Positions 46,355-55,698 of a stretch of 64,000 bases of DNA are shown here, piece by piece. Origin of the DNA: Comamonadaceae bacterium CD01. GTDB lineage: Bacteria > Pseudomonadota > Gammaproteobacteria > Burkholderiales > Burkholderiaceae_C. Numbering within the stretch: position 1 is the first letter of the stretch; the number at the start of each line of letters is the position of its first letter. Location: assembly GCA_002894305.1 (NCBI GenBank), contig PGEI01000004.1, forward strand, positions 1-64,000. The letters are read 5' to 3'. Under the pieces are notes generated by a model that saw only the letters and a program-made list of their open reading frames with translations, did no database searches and was not told the DNA's origin. The position numbers and the translations under genes are program-made.

Positions 46355-47560
46355 ATGGAAAGCTATCTGCTCGACTGGGCCAATCTGCTGCTGCGCTGGA
46401 CGCACGTCATCACCGCCATTGCCTGGGTTGGCTCCTCTTTCTACTTCGTCTTTCTCGACAGCAGCCTGACGCCGCCGGTTGACGAGAAGATGCGCCGCGA
46501 CGGCGTGACCGGTGAGTTGTGGGCGGTGCACGGCGGGGGCTTCTACCACCCGGTCAAGTACAACGTCTCGCCGCCCAGGCTGCCCGACCATCTGCATTGG
46601 TTCTACTGGGAGAGCTACACCACCTGGCTGTCGGGCTTTGCGCTGCTGGCGGTCTCCTATCTGTGGAACGCCGGCATCTACCTGGTCAGCCCGTCCAACC
46701 CCATCATGTCGCCAGCCATGGCCGTGGTCGCGGCGCTGGCCTTCCTCGCCGTGTTCTGGCTGGCGTATGACGCGATCTGCCGCATCTGGGGCCAAAAAGA
46801 ACATGGCGACGCCACCGTCGGCGCGCTGGTCCTGGTGCTGGTGTGCATCGCCGCTTACCTCGCCTGCCACCTCTTTCCCGGCCAGGCGGCGTTTTTGCTG
46901 ATGGGCGCGATGCTGGCCACCGCGATGAGCGCCAACGTGCTGTTCTGGATCATTCCTGGCCAGCGCAAGGTGGTGGCGGCGCTCAAGGCCGGCCAGCCGG
47001 TCGACCCCATCCATGGCAAGCGCGGCAAGCAGCGCAGCGTGCACAACACCTATTTCACGCTGCCGGTGCTGTTCGCCATGCTGTCGACGCACTACGGCTG
47101 GCTCTACAACCATGGCCAGAACTGGCTGGTGCTGATCCTGATGATGTTCGCCGGCGCGGCGATCCGCCAGTTCTTCGTGATGCGCCACGGCTTCAAGCTT
47201 GGCCGCAATCCGCATCCCTGGCCCTATGCGGCCGTGGGCATCGCGGTGCTGCTGGGCGTGCTGGCGTGGCTCAAGCCCGCGCCGCAGCCGGCGCTGGCCG
47301 CCAGTGGCGAGCCGGTGGGCTATGCGCAGATCCACGACCTGATGCAGCAGCACTGCCTGGTTTGCCACAGCCAGGCGACGATCCAGCAAAAAGGCGTCAA
47401 GTTCGACACGCCCGAGGACGTCAAGAGCCACGCCCAGCAGATCTACCAACAGGTCGTGCAGCTGCGCAAGATGCCGTTCGGCAACCCGGACGCGCTCACG
47501 TCCGAGGAGGTCGACCTGTTCAAGCGCTGGTACGAGGGCGGCGCGCCGGTGGCGCCGTGA
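46355..47560 (+). CDS. puuD: membrane-bound urate oxidase (urate hydroxylase) with C-terminal cytochrome c domain
   Basis: 401 residues. An N-terminal DUF989-type membrane region with about eight helices begins ESYLLDWANLLLRWTHVITAIAWVG. The C-terminal cytochrome c domain has the heme motif CLVCH (about 334-338) and a candidate axial methionine in RKMPFGN (about 373). Proteins of this type oxidise urate to 5-hydroxyisourate and pass electrons to the respiratory chain instead of making hydrogen peroxide. The start at 46355 gives the family N-terminus; operator site 3 lies upstream, with a leader of over 100 bases. It follows xdhC after 129 bases. Confidence 0.93.
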   Translation: MESYLLDWANLLLRWTHVITAIAWVGSSFYFVFLDSSLTPPVDEKMRRDGVTGELWAVHGGGFYHPVKYNVSPPRLPDHLHWFYWESYTTWLSGFALLAVSYLWNAGIYLVSPSNPIMSPAMAVVAALAFLAVFWLAYDAICRIWGQKEHGDATVGALVLVLVCIAAYLACHLFPGQAAFLLMGAMLATAMSANVLFWIIPGQRKVVAALKAGQPVDPIHGKRGKQRSVHNTYFTLPVLFAMLSTHYGWLYNHGQNWLVLILMMFAGAAIRQFFVMRHGFKLGRNPHPWPYAAVGIAVLLGVLAWLKPAPQPALAASGEPVGYAQIHDLMQQHCLVCHSQATIQQKGVKFDTPEDVKSHAQQIYQQVVQLRKMPFGNPDALTSEEVDLFKRWYEGGAPVAP

Positions 47561-47632
47561 TGCCCGGACAGCGGCGTTTTCGCCTGGCGCGCGCAGGCCG
47601 CATGGCAGAATGCGCGCCAGGAGTCTGACCCG

Positions 47633-48199
47633 ATGAGCATCAAGAGCGATAAATGGATACGCCGCATGGCGGCCGAGCACGGCATGATCGAGCCTTTCGA
47701 GCCCGGCCAGGTGCGCCAGGCCGACGGCCAGAAAATCATCAGCTACGGCACAAGCAGCTACGGCTACGACATCCGCTGCGCGCGTGAGTTCAAGGTCTTC
47801 ACCAACATCCACAGCACCGTGGTCGACCCGAAGAACTTCGACGAGAAAAGCTTCGTCGATTTCGAGGGCGACTCCTGCATCATTCCGCCCAACAGCTTCG
47901 CGCTGGCGCGCACCGTCGAGTATTTCCGCATCCCGCGCGACGTGCTGACCATCTGCCTGGGCAAGAGCACCTACGCGCGCTGCGGCATCATCGTCAACGT
48001 CACGCCGTTCGAGCCCGAGTGGGAAGGCTATGTGACGCTCGAATTCAGCAACACCACGCCGCTGCCGGCCAAGATCTACGCGGGTGAGGGCTGCGCCCAG
48101 GTGCTGTTCTTCCAGGGCGACGAGCCCTGCGAAGTCAGCTACAAGGACCGCGGCGGCAAATACCAGGGCCAGCACGGTGTGACGCTGCCGCGCACCTGA
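47633..48199 (+). CDS. dcd: dCTP deaminase
   Basis: 188-residue enzyme converting dCTP to dUTP for thymidylate synthesis. [14 protein letters not shown] near the start, the motif [23 protein letters not shown] and [15 protein letters not shown], with the catalytic glutamate, are all typical. CAGGAG at 47617-47622 precedes the ATG. It lies 72 bases after puuD with no evident functional link. Confidence 0.96.
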   Translation: MSIKSDKWIRRMAAEHGMIEPFEPGQVRQADGQKIISYGTSSYGYDIRCAREFKVFTNIHSTVVDPKNFDEKSFVDFEGDSCIIPPNSFALARTVEYFRIPRDVLTICLGKSTYARCGIIVNVTPFEPEWEGYVTLEFSNTTPLPAKIYAGEGCAQVLFFQGDEPCEVSYKDRGGKYQGQHGVTLPRT

Positions 48200-48230
48200 C
48201 GCACCGCCCCCATCTACACGGAGCACGGCC

Positions 48231-49094
48231 ATGCGCTGGGAAGGCAACCGCCAATCCGACAACGTCGAAGACCGCCGCGCCAGCGGCGGAGGGCGTGGCC
48301 TGGGCGGGCGCTCGATCGGCATCGGCACCATCGTGATCGCGCTGGTCGGCTGGGGCGTGTTCGGCATCAATCCGCTGACCACCATCGGCATGCTGTCGGG
48401 CGAGGGCGCGCCCCAGGTGCAGCAGGGCCCGGCACAGCAACCTCCGCAGGACGACCGCCAGGCGGCCTTTGTCTCGACGGTGCTGGCGTCGACCGAAGAC
48501 GTCTGGGGCCAGATTTTTACGCAGGGCGGCGCGCGCTACCAGGCTCCTCGCCTGGTACTGTTTCGCGGCGCCACTCCCACGGCCTGCGGCACGGGTCAAA
48601 GCGCGATGGGGCCGTTCTACTGCCCGGGCGATCACAAGGTCTACCTGGACATGGATTTCTTCGACACCATGAGCCGCCAGCTGGGCGCGCCGGGCGAGTT
48701 CGCCCGCGCCTACGTCATCGCTCACGAGGTCGGCCATCACGTGCAGACCCTGCTGGGTACGACGGCCAAGGTCGATTCGATGCGCGGGCGCATCAGCCAG
48801 CGTGAGCAGAATGCCCTGTCGGTGCGCCTTGAACTGCAGGCCGACTGCTACGCCGGCCTGTGGGCGCAGCACTCGCAGCAGGCACGCGGCTGGCTGCAGC
48901 AGGGCGACATTGAGTCGGCGCTGAATGCGGCGCAACAGATTGGCGACGACACGCTGCAGCGCCAGCAGACTGGCACCGTGCGCCCCGACGCCTTCACCCA
49001 CGGCAGCAGCGCGCAGCGCGTGCGCTGGTTCAACCAGGGCTACCGGTCGGGCAGCGTGCAGTCGTGCGACACCTTCAACGCCGCCGCGTTGTAA
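48231..49094 (+). CDS. neutral zinc metallopeptidase, YpfJ family
   Basis: 287-residue membrane-anchored protein. A single helix (about 28-50) follows a charged Arg/Gly-rich start that begins MRWEGNRQSDNVEDRR, the family signature. The zinc motif HEVGHH lies near residue 165, and the downstream LELQADCYAGLWA supplies the third ligand. The physiological substrate of the family is unknown. Its stop codon touches an 18-base palindromic repeat. Confidence 0.88.
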   Translation: MRWEGNRQSDNVEDRRASGGGRGLGGRSIGIGTIVIALVGWGVFGINPLTTIGMLSGEGAPQVQQGPAQQPPQDDRQAAFVSTVLASTEDVWGQIFTQGGARYQAPRLVLFRGATPTACGTGQSAMGPFYCPGDHKVYLDMDFFDTMSRQLGAPGEFARAYVIAHEVGHHVQTLLGTTAKVDSMRGRISQREQNALSVRLELQADCYAGLWAQHSQQARGWLQQGDIESALNAAQQIGDDTLQRQQTGTVRPDAFTHGSSAQRVRWFNQGYRSGSVQSCDTFNAAAL

Positions 49095-49111
49095 GAGCGT
49101 AAACACGCTCT
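49094..49111. repeat. 18-base palindromic repeat, second copy
   Basis: AGAGCGTAAACACGCTCT, identical to 34156-34173. GAGCGT and ACGCTC pair around AAAC. It begins at the last base of the preceding stop codon, so it sits at a gene 3' end like the other copy. Confidence 0.8.
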
Positions 49112-49220
49112 AAGGGCGAGCGGCGCATCTCGGTGACAGGGTTGGTGAAATACCGGGCGACATGTCCGGAGCGCGCGGGCGCTTTCGGGCGCGTTTTCCT
49201 TTATGACGTCGGGAGACTCG

Positions 49221-50285
49221 ATGAACAAGCAATCACTGCGTTGGATTTTTGCATTGTGTGCGCTGGCTGCAGCCGCGGCCACCACGGCGGCTGATGCCTG
49301 CACGCGTGCGGTCTACCTGGGCGACGACGGACAGGTCATCACCACGCGTTCGATGGACTGGAAGGTCGATGTGGGCACCAACCTGTGGATTTTGCCGCGC
49401 GGCACCCGGCGCAACGGTGCGGCCGGCCCGGCCTCGGTCGAGTGGACTTCGCGCTATGGCAGCGTAGTGGCGACCGGCTACGACATCGCCACCACCGACG
49501 GCTTGAACGAGAAGGGCCTGAGCGCCAATCTGTTGTGGCTGGTGGAATCCGAATACCCGGTCGAGACCGCTGGCAAGAGAACGCTCAGCCTCTCGCTGTG
49601 GGCGCAATACGCACTCGACAATTTCGCCACCGTGGCCGAGGCGGTGGCGGCGCTGCGCCAAGAACCGTTCGTCGTGGTGACCGACAAGGTGCCCGGCGAG
49701 CAGCGCCTGGCGACGCTGCACCTGTCGCTGTCGGACGCCACGGGCGACAGCGCCATCGTCGAATACATCAAGGGCAGGCCGGTCATCCACCACAGCCGCG
49801 ACTACAACGTGATGACCAATTCGCCCACGTTCGACGAGCAGCTGGCGCTGGAGCAGTACTGGAAGAACATCGGCGGCACGGTGTTTTTGCCCGGCACCAA
49901 CCGCGCGGCCGACCGCTTTGCGCGCGCCAAGTTCTACATGGATGCGGTGCCCAGGGATTTGCTGCCCGATGTGGCCGTGGCCACCGCGTTCAGCGTGATC
50001 CGCAACGTCTCGGTGCCGTTTGGCATCAACACGCCGGATCAGCCCAACATCTCGTCGACACGCTGGCGCACCGTGGCGGATCACAAGCGCGGACTCTACT
50101 TTTTCGAGTCGGCGGTCACGCCCAACACCTTTTGGGTCGACACCCGCAAGGTCGATTTCTCGGCCGAAACCGGCAAGACCCTGAAACTGGATCTGGGGCC
50201 GAACCAGTCCAGGGTGTACGCGGGCGATGCGCTCGCGCACTTTCAGGCGGCCGAGCCGTTTCGCTTCCTCGAAACCAGGCAATAG
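49221..50285 (+). CDS. exported linear amide C-N hydrolase (choloylglycine hydrolase family)
   Basis: 354-residue Ntn-hydrolase. A signal peptide (about 1-26) ends at ATTAADA and is followed by CTRAVYLGDDGQVITTRSMDW, so cleavage would expose the catalytic N-terminal cysteine. The family arginine (TRSMDW) is present. Relatives cleave bile-salt conjugates, penicillin V or N-acyl homoserine lactones; the sequence does not decide between these. GGGAGAC at 49211-49217 precedes the ATG. Monocistronic. Confidence 0.85.
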   Translation: MNKQSLRWIFALCALAAAAATTAADACTRAVYLGDDGQVITTRSMDWKVDVGTNLWILPRGTRRNGAAGPASVEWTSRYGSVVATGYDIATTDGLNEKGLSANLLWLVESEYPVETAGKRTLSLSLWAQYALDNFATVAEAVAALRQEPFVVVTDKVPGEQRLATLHLSLSDATGDSAIVEYIKGRPVIHHSRDYNVMTNSPTFDEQLALEQYWKNIGGTVFLPGTNRAADRFARAKFYMDAVPRDLLPDVAVATAFSVIRNVSVPFGINTPDQPNISSTRWRTVADHKRGLYFFESAVTPNTFWVDTRKVDFSAETGKTLKLDLGPNQSRVYAGDALAHFQAAEPFRFLETRQ

Positions 50286-50378
50286 CCGGCGGCACGACTG
50301 CGTGCGCGGCAGACGCTTTCCCATCGTGTTGCGGAAGAATTTGCCGGTTTTTTGTTGCAATGCGACAATCACGGGTTC

Positions 50379-51845
50379 ATGACACAACCCTACTCTTCGA
50401 TTGCGCTGGCGGATCCGCTGCAGCGCGCCGTGGCCGACATGGGCTACGAGAACATGACGCCCATCCAGGCCGAGGCGATCCCTGTGGTGCTGACGGGCAA
50501 GGACGTGATGGGCGCAGCCCAGACCGGCACCGGCAAGACGGCGGCGTTCTCGCTGCCGCTGCTGCAGCGCCTGCTCAAGCACGAAAACAGCTCTGCATCG
50601 CCAGCGCGCCACCCGGTGCGCGCGCTGGTGCTGCTGCCCACGCGTGAGCTGGCCGACCAGGTCGCGCAGCAGGTGGCCCAGTACGCCAAGTACACCAAGC
50701 TGCGCTCCGCCGTCGTCTTTGGCGGCATGGACATGAAGCCGCAGACGCTGGAGCTGAAGAAAGGTGTCGAGGTGCTGGTGGCCACGCCCGGGCGGCTGCT
50801 CGATCACATCGAGGCCAAGAACGCCATCCTCAACCAGGTCGAATACGTGGTGCTGGACGAGGCCGACCGCATGCTCGACATCGGCTTCCTGCCCGACCTG
50901 CAGCGCATCCTCAGCTACCTGCCCAAGGAGCGCACCACGCTGCTGTTCTCGGCCACCTTCTCGCCCGAGATCAAGCGCCTGGCCAAGAGCTATCTGCAGG
51001 ATCCGGTGACCATTGAGGTCGCGCGTCCCAACGAGACCGCGTCCACCGTCGAGCAGCGTTTCTTCAGCGCCCAGGATGACGACAAGCGCCGCGCGGTGCG
51101 CCAGATCCTGAAGGATCGAGCGCTCAAGCAGGCCTTCATCTTCGTCAACAGCAAGCTTGGCTGCGCGCGCCTGGCGCGGGCGCTGGAGCGCGACGGGCTG
51201 AAAACCGCGGCGCTGCACGGCGACAAGAGCCAGGACGAGCGCCTGAAGGCGCTGGAAGCCTTCAAGGCCGGCGAGGTCGACCTGCTGGTGTGCACCGACG
51301 TCGCCGCGCGCGGCCTGGACATCAAGGACGTGCCGGCGGTCTTCAACTACGACGTGCCGTTCAACGCCGAGGACTATGTGCACCGCATCGGCCGCACCGG
51401 CCGCGCCGGAGCCTCGGGCCTGGCGGTGACGCTGGTGGCCAGCAGCGACGCGCGCTCGGTCGCCGAGATCGAGAAGCTGATCAAGAAAAAAATCGAGGTC
51501 GAAGCGCTGGCGCTCGACGGCGAGCGCCCACGCGGGCGCTCGCACGACAGCCGGCGCAGCTGGGGCGACGACGAGCGAGGCGGCGCCGCCCGACGCGGCG
51601 CGCGCAGCAGCGGCGGCAGCACCTACCACCGCGCACCGACGGCGCGCGACCCCTTCTTCGACCGCCCCTACGAGCCCAGCGCGGCGGCGGATCAGCCCGG
51701 CTGGGAAGCGGCACCCAGGGTGGCCACGCGCGCCGGCCTGTCGGCCAACATCAAGCCGCGGCGCAAGGTCGCGGCCCTGTTCAAGGCGCCCACGCCTGCC
51801 GCAGCAGCTGCGGTCGAAGTGACGGCCACGGCGGCCGACGCCTGA
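50379..51845 (+). CDS. rhlE: DEAD-box ATP-dependent RNA helicase, RhlE type
   Basis: 488 residues with the ordered motifs Q (YENMTPIQAEAIP), GTGKT, PTRELA, ATPGRLLDH, DEAD, SAT, and the C-terminal ARGLDI and HRIGRTGRAG. A basic, Arg/Gly/Ser-rich tail beyond residue 385 probably aids RNA binding. Such helicases work in ribosome assembly and mRNA turnover, often at low temperature. The start at 50379 is preferred to one at 50352 because MTQPYSSIALADPLQRAVAD begins the family core. rseP follows after 82 bases. Confidence 0.93.
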   Translation: MTQPYSSIALADPLQRAVADMGYENMTPIQAEAIPVVLTGKDVMGAAQTGTGKTAAFSLPLLQRLLKHENSSASPARHPVRALVLLPTRELADQVAQQVAQYAKYTKLRSAVVFGGMDMKPQTLELKKGVEVLVATPGRLLDHIEAKNAILNQVEYVVLDEADRMLDIGFLPDLQRILSYLPKERTTLLFSATFSPEIKRLAKSYLQDPVTIEVARPNETASTVEQRFFSAQDDDKRRAVRQILKDRALKQAFIFVNSKLGCARLARALERDGLKTAALHGDKSQDERLKALEAFKAGEVDLLVCTDVAARGLDIKDVPAVFNYDVPFNAEDYVHRIGRTGRAGASGLAVTLVASSDARSVAEIEKLIKKKIEVEALALDGERPRGRSHDSRRSWGDDERGGAARRGARSSGGSTYHRAPTARDPFFDRPYEPSAAADQPGWEAAPRVATRAGLSANIKPRRKVAALFKAPTPAAAAAVEVTATAADA

Positions 51846-51927
51846 ACAGGCGCCGTGTGGGGAACTGGCGCGCGCGCCCTTGATCCATACGGGCTTGATA
51901 CCGCTTGACCTCCAACAACTGCCCGCC

Positions 51928-53295
51928 ATGCTTCTGACCATCGTCGCGTTCGTCGTTGCGCTGGGCGTGTTGATCGCCGTGCACGAATACGGCCACTACC
52001 GCGTGGCCGTCGCCTGCGGCGTCAAGGTGTTGCGCTTCTCGGTCGGCTTTGGCCGCCCGCTGCTGCGCTGGCAGCGCAAGGGGGCGGACACCGAGTTCGT
52101 CGTCGGCGCCATTCCGCTGGGCGGCTACGTGCGCATGCTCGACGAGGGCGAGGCGCCGGTACCGCCCGCGCAGCGCCACCTGGCGTTCAACAACCAGCCG
52201 CTGCGCAAGCGCGCGGCCATCGTCGCCGCCGGGCCGCTGGCCAATCTGCTGCTGGCCGTGGTGCTCTACAGCGTGGTCAACTGGATGGGCGTACCCGAAC
52301 CCCAGGCCTGGCTGGCGCGCCCCGCCGCCGGCTCGATTGCTGCGCAGGCCGGCCTGCAGGGTGGCGAGCACGTCATTGCCGCGACCATGGGCGGCAGCAG
52401 CACCAGCGAGCCGGTGGCGTCGTTCGACGACCTGCGCTGGAAGCTGGCGCAGGCGGCGCTGCGCGGCGAGGACATGCGCCTGGAGTATGAGACCGAAGCC
52501 GGCGCGGCGCGCCGCGAGGTGGTGCTGCAGACATCGCACATCGGCCCCGGCGAGGCCGACGACCAGCTGTACCAGCGCATCGGTTTGCTTGCGCCCTACA
52601 GCCCGCCGGTGCTCGGCGAGGTGATGGCCGGCGGCGCCGGAGAGCGTGCGGGCCTGCATGCGGGCGACCGTGTGCTGCGCGTGGGCGACGCCGACGTGGG
52701 CGACGCGCAGCAGCTGCGCGCGCTGATCCGCGCAAGCGTGCGCGCCGGCCAGCCGCTGGCGCAGGCCTGGCGCGTCGAGCGCGGCGGGCAGGTCATCGAC
52801 CTGGACGTGCTGCCCGAGCTGCAGCGCGACGGCGACGCCTACGTGGGCCGCATTGGCGCCTATGTGGGCCAGCCGCCATCGATGACCACGGTGCGCTACG
52901 GCCCGTGGCAGGGCATCGCCAAGGGCGCCCAGCGCACCTGGGAGGTGTCGGCGCTGACGCTGCGCATGATCGGGCGCATGGTGGTCGGCCAGGCATCGGT
53001 CAAGAACCTCAGCGGGCCGCTGACGATTGCCGACTACGCCGGGCGCTCGGCCAGCATGGGGCTGGCGCAATACCTGGCCTTCATGGCATTGATCAGCGTG
53101 AGCCTGGGCGTGCTCAATCTGCTGCCGATCCCGGTTCTGGATGGGGGGCACCTGATGTATTATCTTTGGGAGGCAGCGACCGGCCACGGCGTCTCCAACG
53201 CGTGGATCGAGCGCCTGCAACGAGGGGGCATCGCCGTGCTGCTGCTGATGATGTCCATTGCACTATTCAACGATTTCAATCGGCTCTTTGGCTAA
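51928..53295 (+). CDS. rseP: site-2 intramembrane protease RseP
   Basis: 455-residue inner-membrane zinc protease that cuts membrane-bound anti-sigma factor and clears signal peptides. The zinc motif HEYGH lies in the first helix. Two PDZ domains span the middle, and LPIPVLDGGHLMYYLWE carries the third ligand motif. The ATG at 51928 places the first helix at the N-terminus. It heads the bamA-lpx run, but the usual upstream genes (frr, uppS, cdsA, dxr) are absent and rhlE is there instead. Confidence 0.94.
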   Translation: MLLTIVAFVVALGVLIAVHEYGHYRVAVACGVKVLRFSVGFGRPLLRWQRKGADTEFVVGAIPLGGYVRMLDEGEAPVPPAQRHLAFNNQPLRKRAAIVAAGPLANLLLAVVLYSVVNWMGVPEPQAWLARPAAGSIAAQAGLQGGEHVIAATMGGSSTSEPVASFDDLRWKLAQAALRGEDMRLEYETEAGAARREVVLQTSHIGPGEADDQLYQRIGLLAPYSPPVLGEVMAGGAGERAGLHAGDRVLRVGDADVGDAQQLRALIRASVRAGQPLAQAWRVERGGQVIDLDVLPELQRDGDAYVGRIGAYVGQPPSMTTVRYGPWQGIAKGAQRTWEVSALTLRMIGRMVVGQASVKNLSGPLTIADYAGRSASMGLAQYLAFMALISVSLGVLNLLPIPVLDGGHLMYYLWEAATGHGVSNAWIERLQRGGIAVLLLMMSIALFNDFNRLFG

Positions 53296-53343
53296 TTGCA
53301 CGCCGCAGGCTTTTTGTTTGCCCTGGTGGCTTTCGCTTCATCC

Positions 53344-55698
53344 ATGAAACCTCATTCCAAACGATTGGGCGTGCGCGCGGCCACGGCCCTCGCCGCCATG
53401 GTGTTTGCGGCCCAGGCCGCCTGGGCGCTGCAGCCTTTCAAGGTGCAGGACATTCGCGTCGAGGGCCTGCAGCGGGTCGAGCCCGGCACGGTGTTCGCGT
53501 CGCTGCCGCTGCGCGTGGGCGACGAGTACAACGACGAGAAGGGCGCCGCCGCCATTCGCGCGCTGTTTGCGCTGGGGCTGTTCAAGGACGTACGCCTGGA
53601 GGCTACGGGCGACGTGCTGGTCGTGGTCGTTGAGGAACGCCCGACGATTGCCGACGTGGAGTTCGCCGGCACCAAGGAGTTCGACAAGGACGCACTCAAG
53701 AAGGCGATGCGCGACATCGGCCTGACCGAGGGCCGGCCATTCGACAAGGCGCTGGCCGACCGCGCCGAGCAGGAGCTCAAGCGCCAGTACATCAACCGCA
53801 GCCTGTACGGCGCCGAGGTGGTGACCACGGTGACGCCGATCGAGCGCAACCGCGTCAACCTCACCTTCACCGTGACCGAGGGCGCGCCTGCGCGCATCAA
53901 GGACATCCGCGTCGTCGGCAACCACGCGTTCAGCGAGTCGACGCTGACCGGCCTGTTCGACCAGGACACCGGCGGCTGGATGAGTTGGTACACCAAGAGC
54001 GACCGCTATGCGCGCTCCAAGCTCAATGCCGACCTGGAGTCGTTGCGCTCGTACTACCTGGCGCGCGGCTACCTGGAGTTCCGCGTCGATTCGACGCAGG
54101 TGGCGATCTCGCCGGACAAGCAGTCGATCTCGATCACGATCAACGTGACCGAGGGCAACCGCTACGTCGTCTCCGGTGTGCAGCTGGAGGGCAACTACCT
54201 CAACCGCGACGACGAGTTCAAGTCGCTCATCACCATCGCGCCGGGCCAGCCCTACAACGCCGACAAGGTGGCCGAGACGACCAAGGCGTTTACCGACCAC
54301 TTCGCCAATTTCGGCTTTGCCTTCGCGCATGTCGAGGCCGTTCCCGAGATCGACCGCGAGAACAACCGCGTCGCGCTGGTGCTGCGCGCCGAGCCGTCGC
54401 GCCGAGCCTACGTGCGCCGCATCCACGTGAGCGGTAACAACCGCACGCGCGATGAAGTGATCCGCCGCGAGTTCCGCCAGTACGAGGCGTCCTGGTACGA
54501 CGGAGACAAGATAAAGCTCTCGCGCGACCGTGTCGACCGCCTGGGCTTTTTCACCGAGGTCGACGTGCAGACGCAGGACGTGCCCGGCGCGCCCGACCAG
54601 GTCGACCTGATGATCAACGTCGTTGAAAAGCCCACTGGCTCGGTGCAGCTGGGCGCGGGCTTCTCCAGCGCCGAGAAAGTCACGCTGTCGTTCGGCATCA
54701 AGCAGGAGAACGTGTTCGGCTCGGGCAACTACCTGGGCGTGGACGTCAACACCAGCAAGTACAACCGCACCATCGTCTTCTCGACGACCGACCCGTACTT
54801 CACGCAGAACGGCATCTCGCGCACCTTCGACCTGTACTACCGCACCTCGCGCCCGTATTCGTACTACATCGACGACGAGAAGATCGGCACCAGCGACATG
54901 TACAAGATCGTCTCCAAGGGCGCGTCGGTGCGTTTTGGCGTGCCGATGAGCGAGCTGGACACGATCTACCTGGGCGCGGGCTTCGAGCAGACGCGCATCG
55001 AGCGCGGCGTGTACCTGCCGTGGCAGTACAAGGAGTACGCGGGCAAGAGCAACACCGCGATTCCGCTGACGCTGGGCTGGGGGCGCGATTCGCGCGACAG
55101 CGCGCTGGCGCCGACCGAAGGCCGCTACCAGCGCCTGAATGCCGACTGGTCCGTGGCTGGCGACATGAAGTACGTCAAGGCCAACTACCAGTTCCAGCAG
55201 TACTGGCCGGTGACCAAGGCAGTGACGCTGGCCTTCAACACCGAGCTGGGCTGGGGCAAGGGGCTGGGAGGCAACAAATACCCCATCTTCAAGAACTTCT
55301 ACGCCGGCGGCCTGGGCTCGGTGCGCGGCTTCGACCAGGGCAGCCTGGGGCCGCGCGAGACCTGCTACCAGGGCGTGGACGGCAGTCCCGTGTGCTCGCC
55401 CGACAACTATTCCTACCTCGGAGGCGCCAAGCTGGCCGTCTTCAACGCCGAGCTGATCGCGCCGCTGCCAGGCACCGGCAACGACAAGACGCTGCGCTGG
55501 TTCGCCTTCGTCGACGTCGGCAGCGTCTTCGGCGAGAACGATCCCATCCGTGCCAACGAGATGCGCGCCTCCACTGGCGTGGGCATCAGCTGGATCTCTC
55601 CCCTTGGCCCTCTGCGCCTGGCTTTCGCCACGCCCATCCGTAAAAAGGAAGGCGACAGGCTGCAGAAATTTCAATTCCAAATCGGTACCGCTTTCTGA
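53344..55698 (+). CDS. bamA: outer-membrane protein assembly factor BamA
   Basis: 784-residue Omp85 protein. A signal peptide (about 1-29) is followed by five POTRA domains (about 30-430) and a 16-strand barrel. The loop motif VRGF (in GSVRGFDQGSLGP) and a C-terminal phenylalanine (QIGTAF) are present. It inserts beta-barrel proteins into the outer membrane. The start at 53344 gives a clean signal peptide. The stop overlaps ompH as TGATG. Confidence 0.97.
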   Translation: MKPHSKRLGVRAATALAAMVFAAQAAWALQPFKVQDIRVEGLQRVEPGTVFASLPLRVGDEYNDEKGAAAIRALFALGLFKDVRLEATGDVLVVVVEERPTIADVEFAGTKEFDKDALKKAMRDIGLTEGRPFDKALADRAEQELKRQYINRSLYGAEVVTTVTPIERNRVNLTFTVTEGAPARIKDIRVVGNHAFSESTLTGLFDQDTGGWMSWYTKSDRYARSKLNADLESLRSYYLARGYLEFRVDSTQVAISPDKQSISITINVTEGNRYVVSGVQLEGNYLNRDDEFKSLITIAPGQPYNADKVAETTKAFTDHFANFGFAFAHVEAVPEIDRENNRVALVLRAEPSRRAYVRRIHVSGNNRTRDEVIRREFRQYEASWYDGDKIKLSRDRVDRLGFFTEVDVQTQDVPGAPDQVDLMINVVEKPTGSVQLGAGFSSAEKVTLSFGIKQENVFGSGNYLGVDVNTSKYNRTIVFSTTDPYFTQNGISRTFDLYYRTSRPYSYYIDDEKIGTSDMYKIVSKGASVRFGVPMSELDTIYLGAGFEQTRIERGVYLPWQYKEYAGKSNTAIPLTLGWGRDSRDSALAPTEGRYQRLNADWSVAGDMKYVKANYQFQQYWPVTKAVTLAFNTELGWGKGLGGNKYPIFKNFYAGGLGSVRGFDQGSLGPRETCYQGVDGSPVCSPDNYSYLGGAKLAVFNAELIAPLPGTGNDKTLRWFAFVDVGSVFGENDPIRANEMRASTGVGISWISPLGPLRLAFATPIRKKEGDRLQKFQFQIGTAF

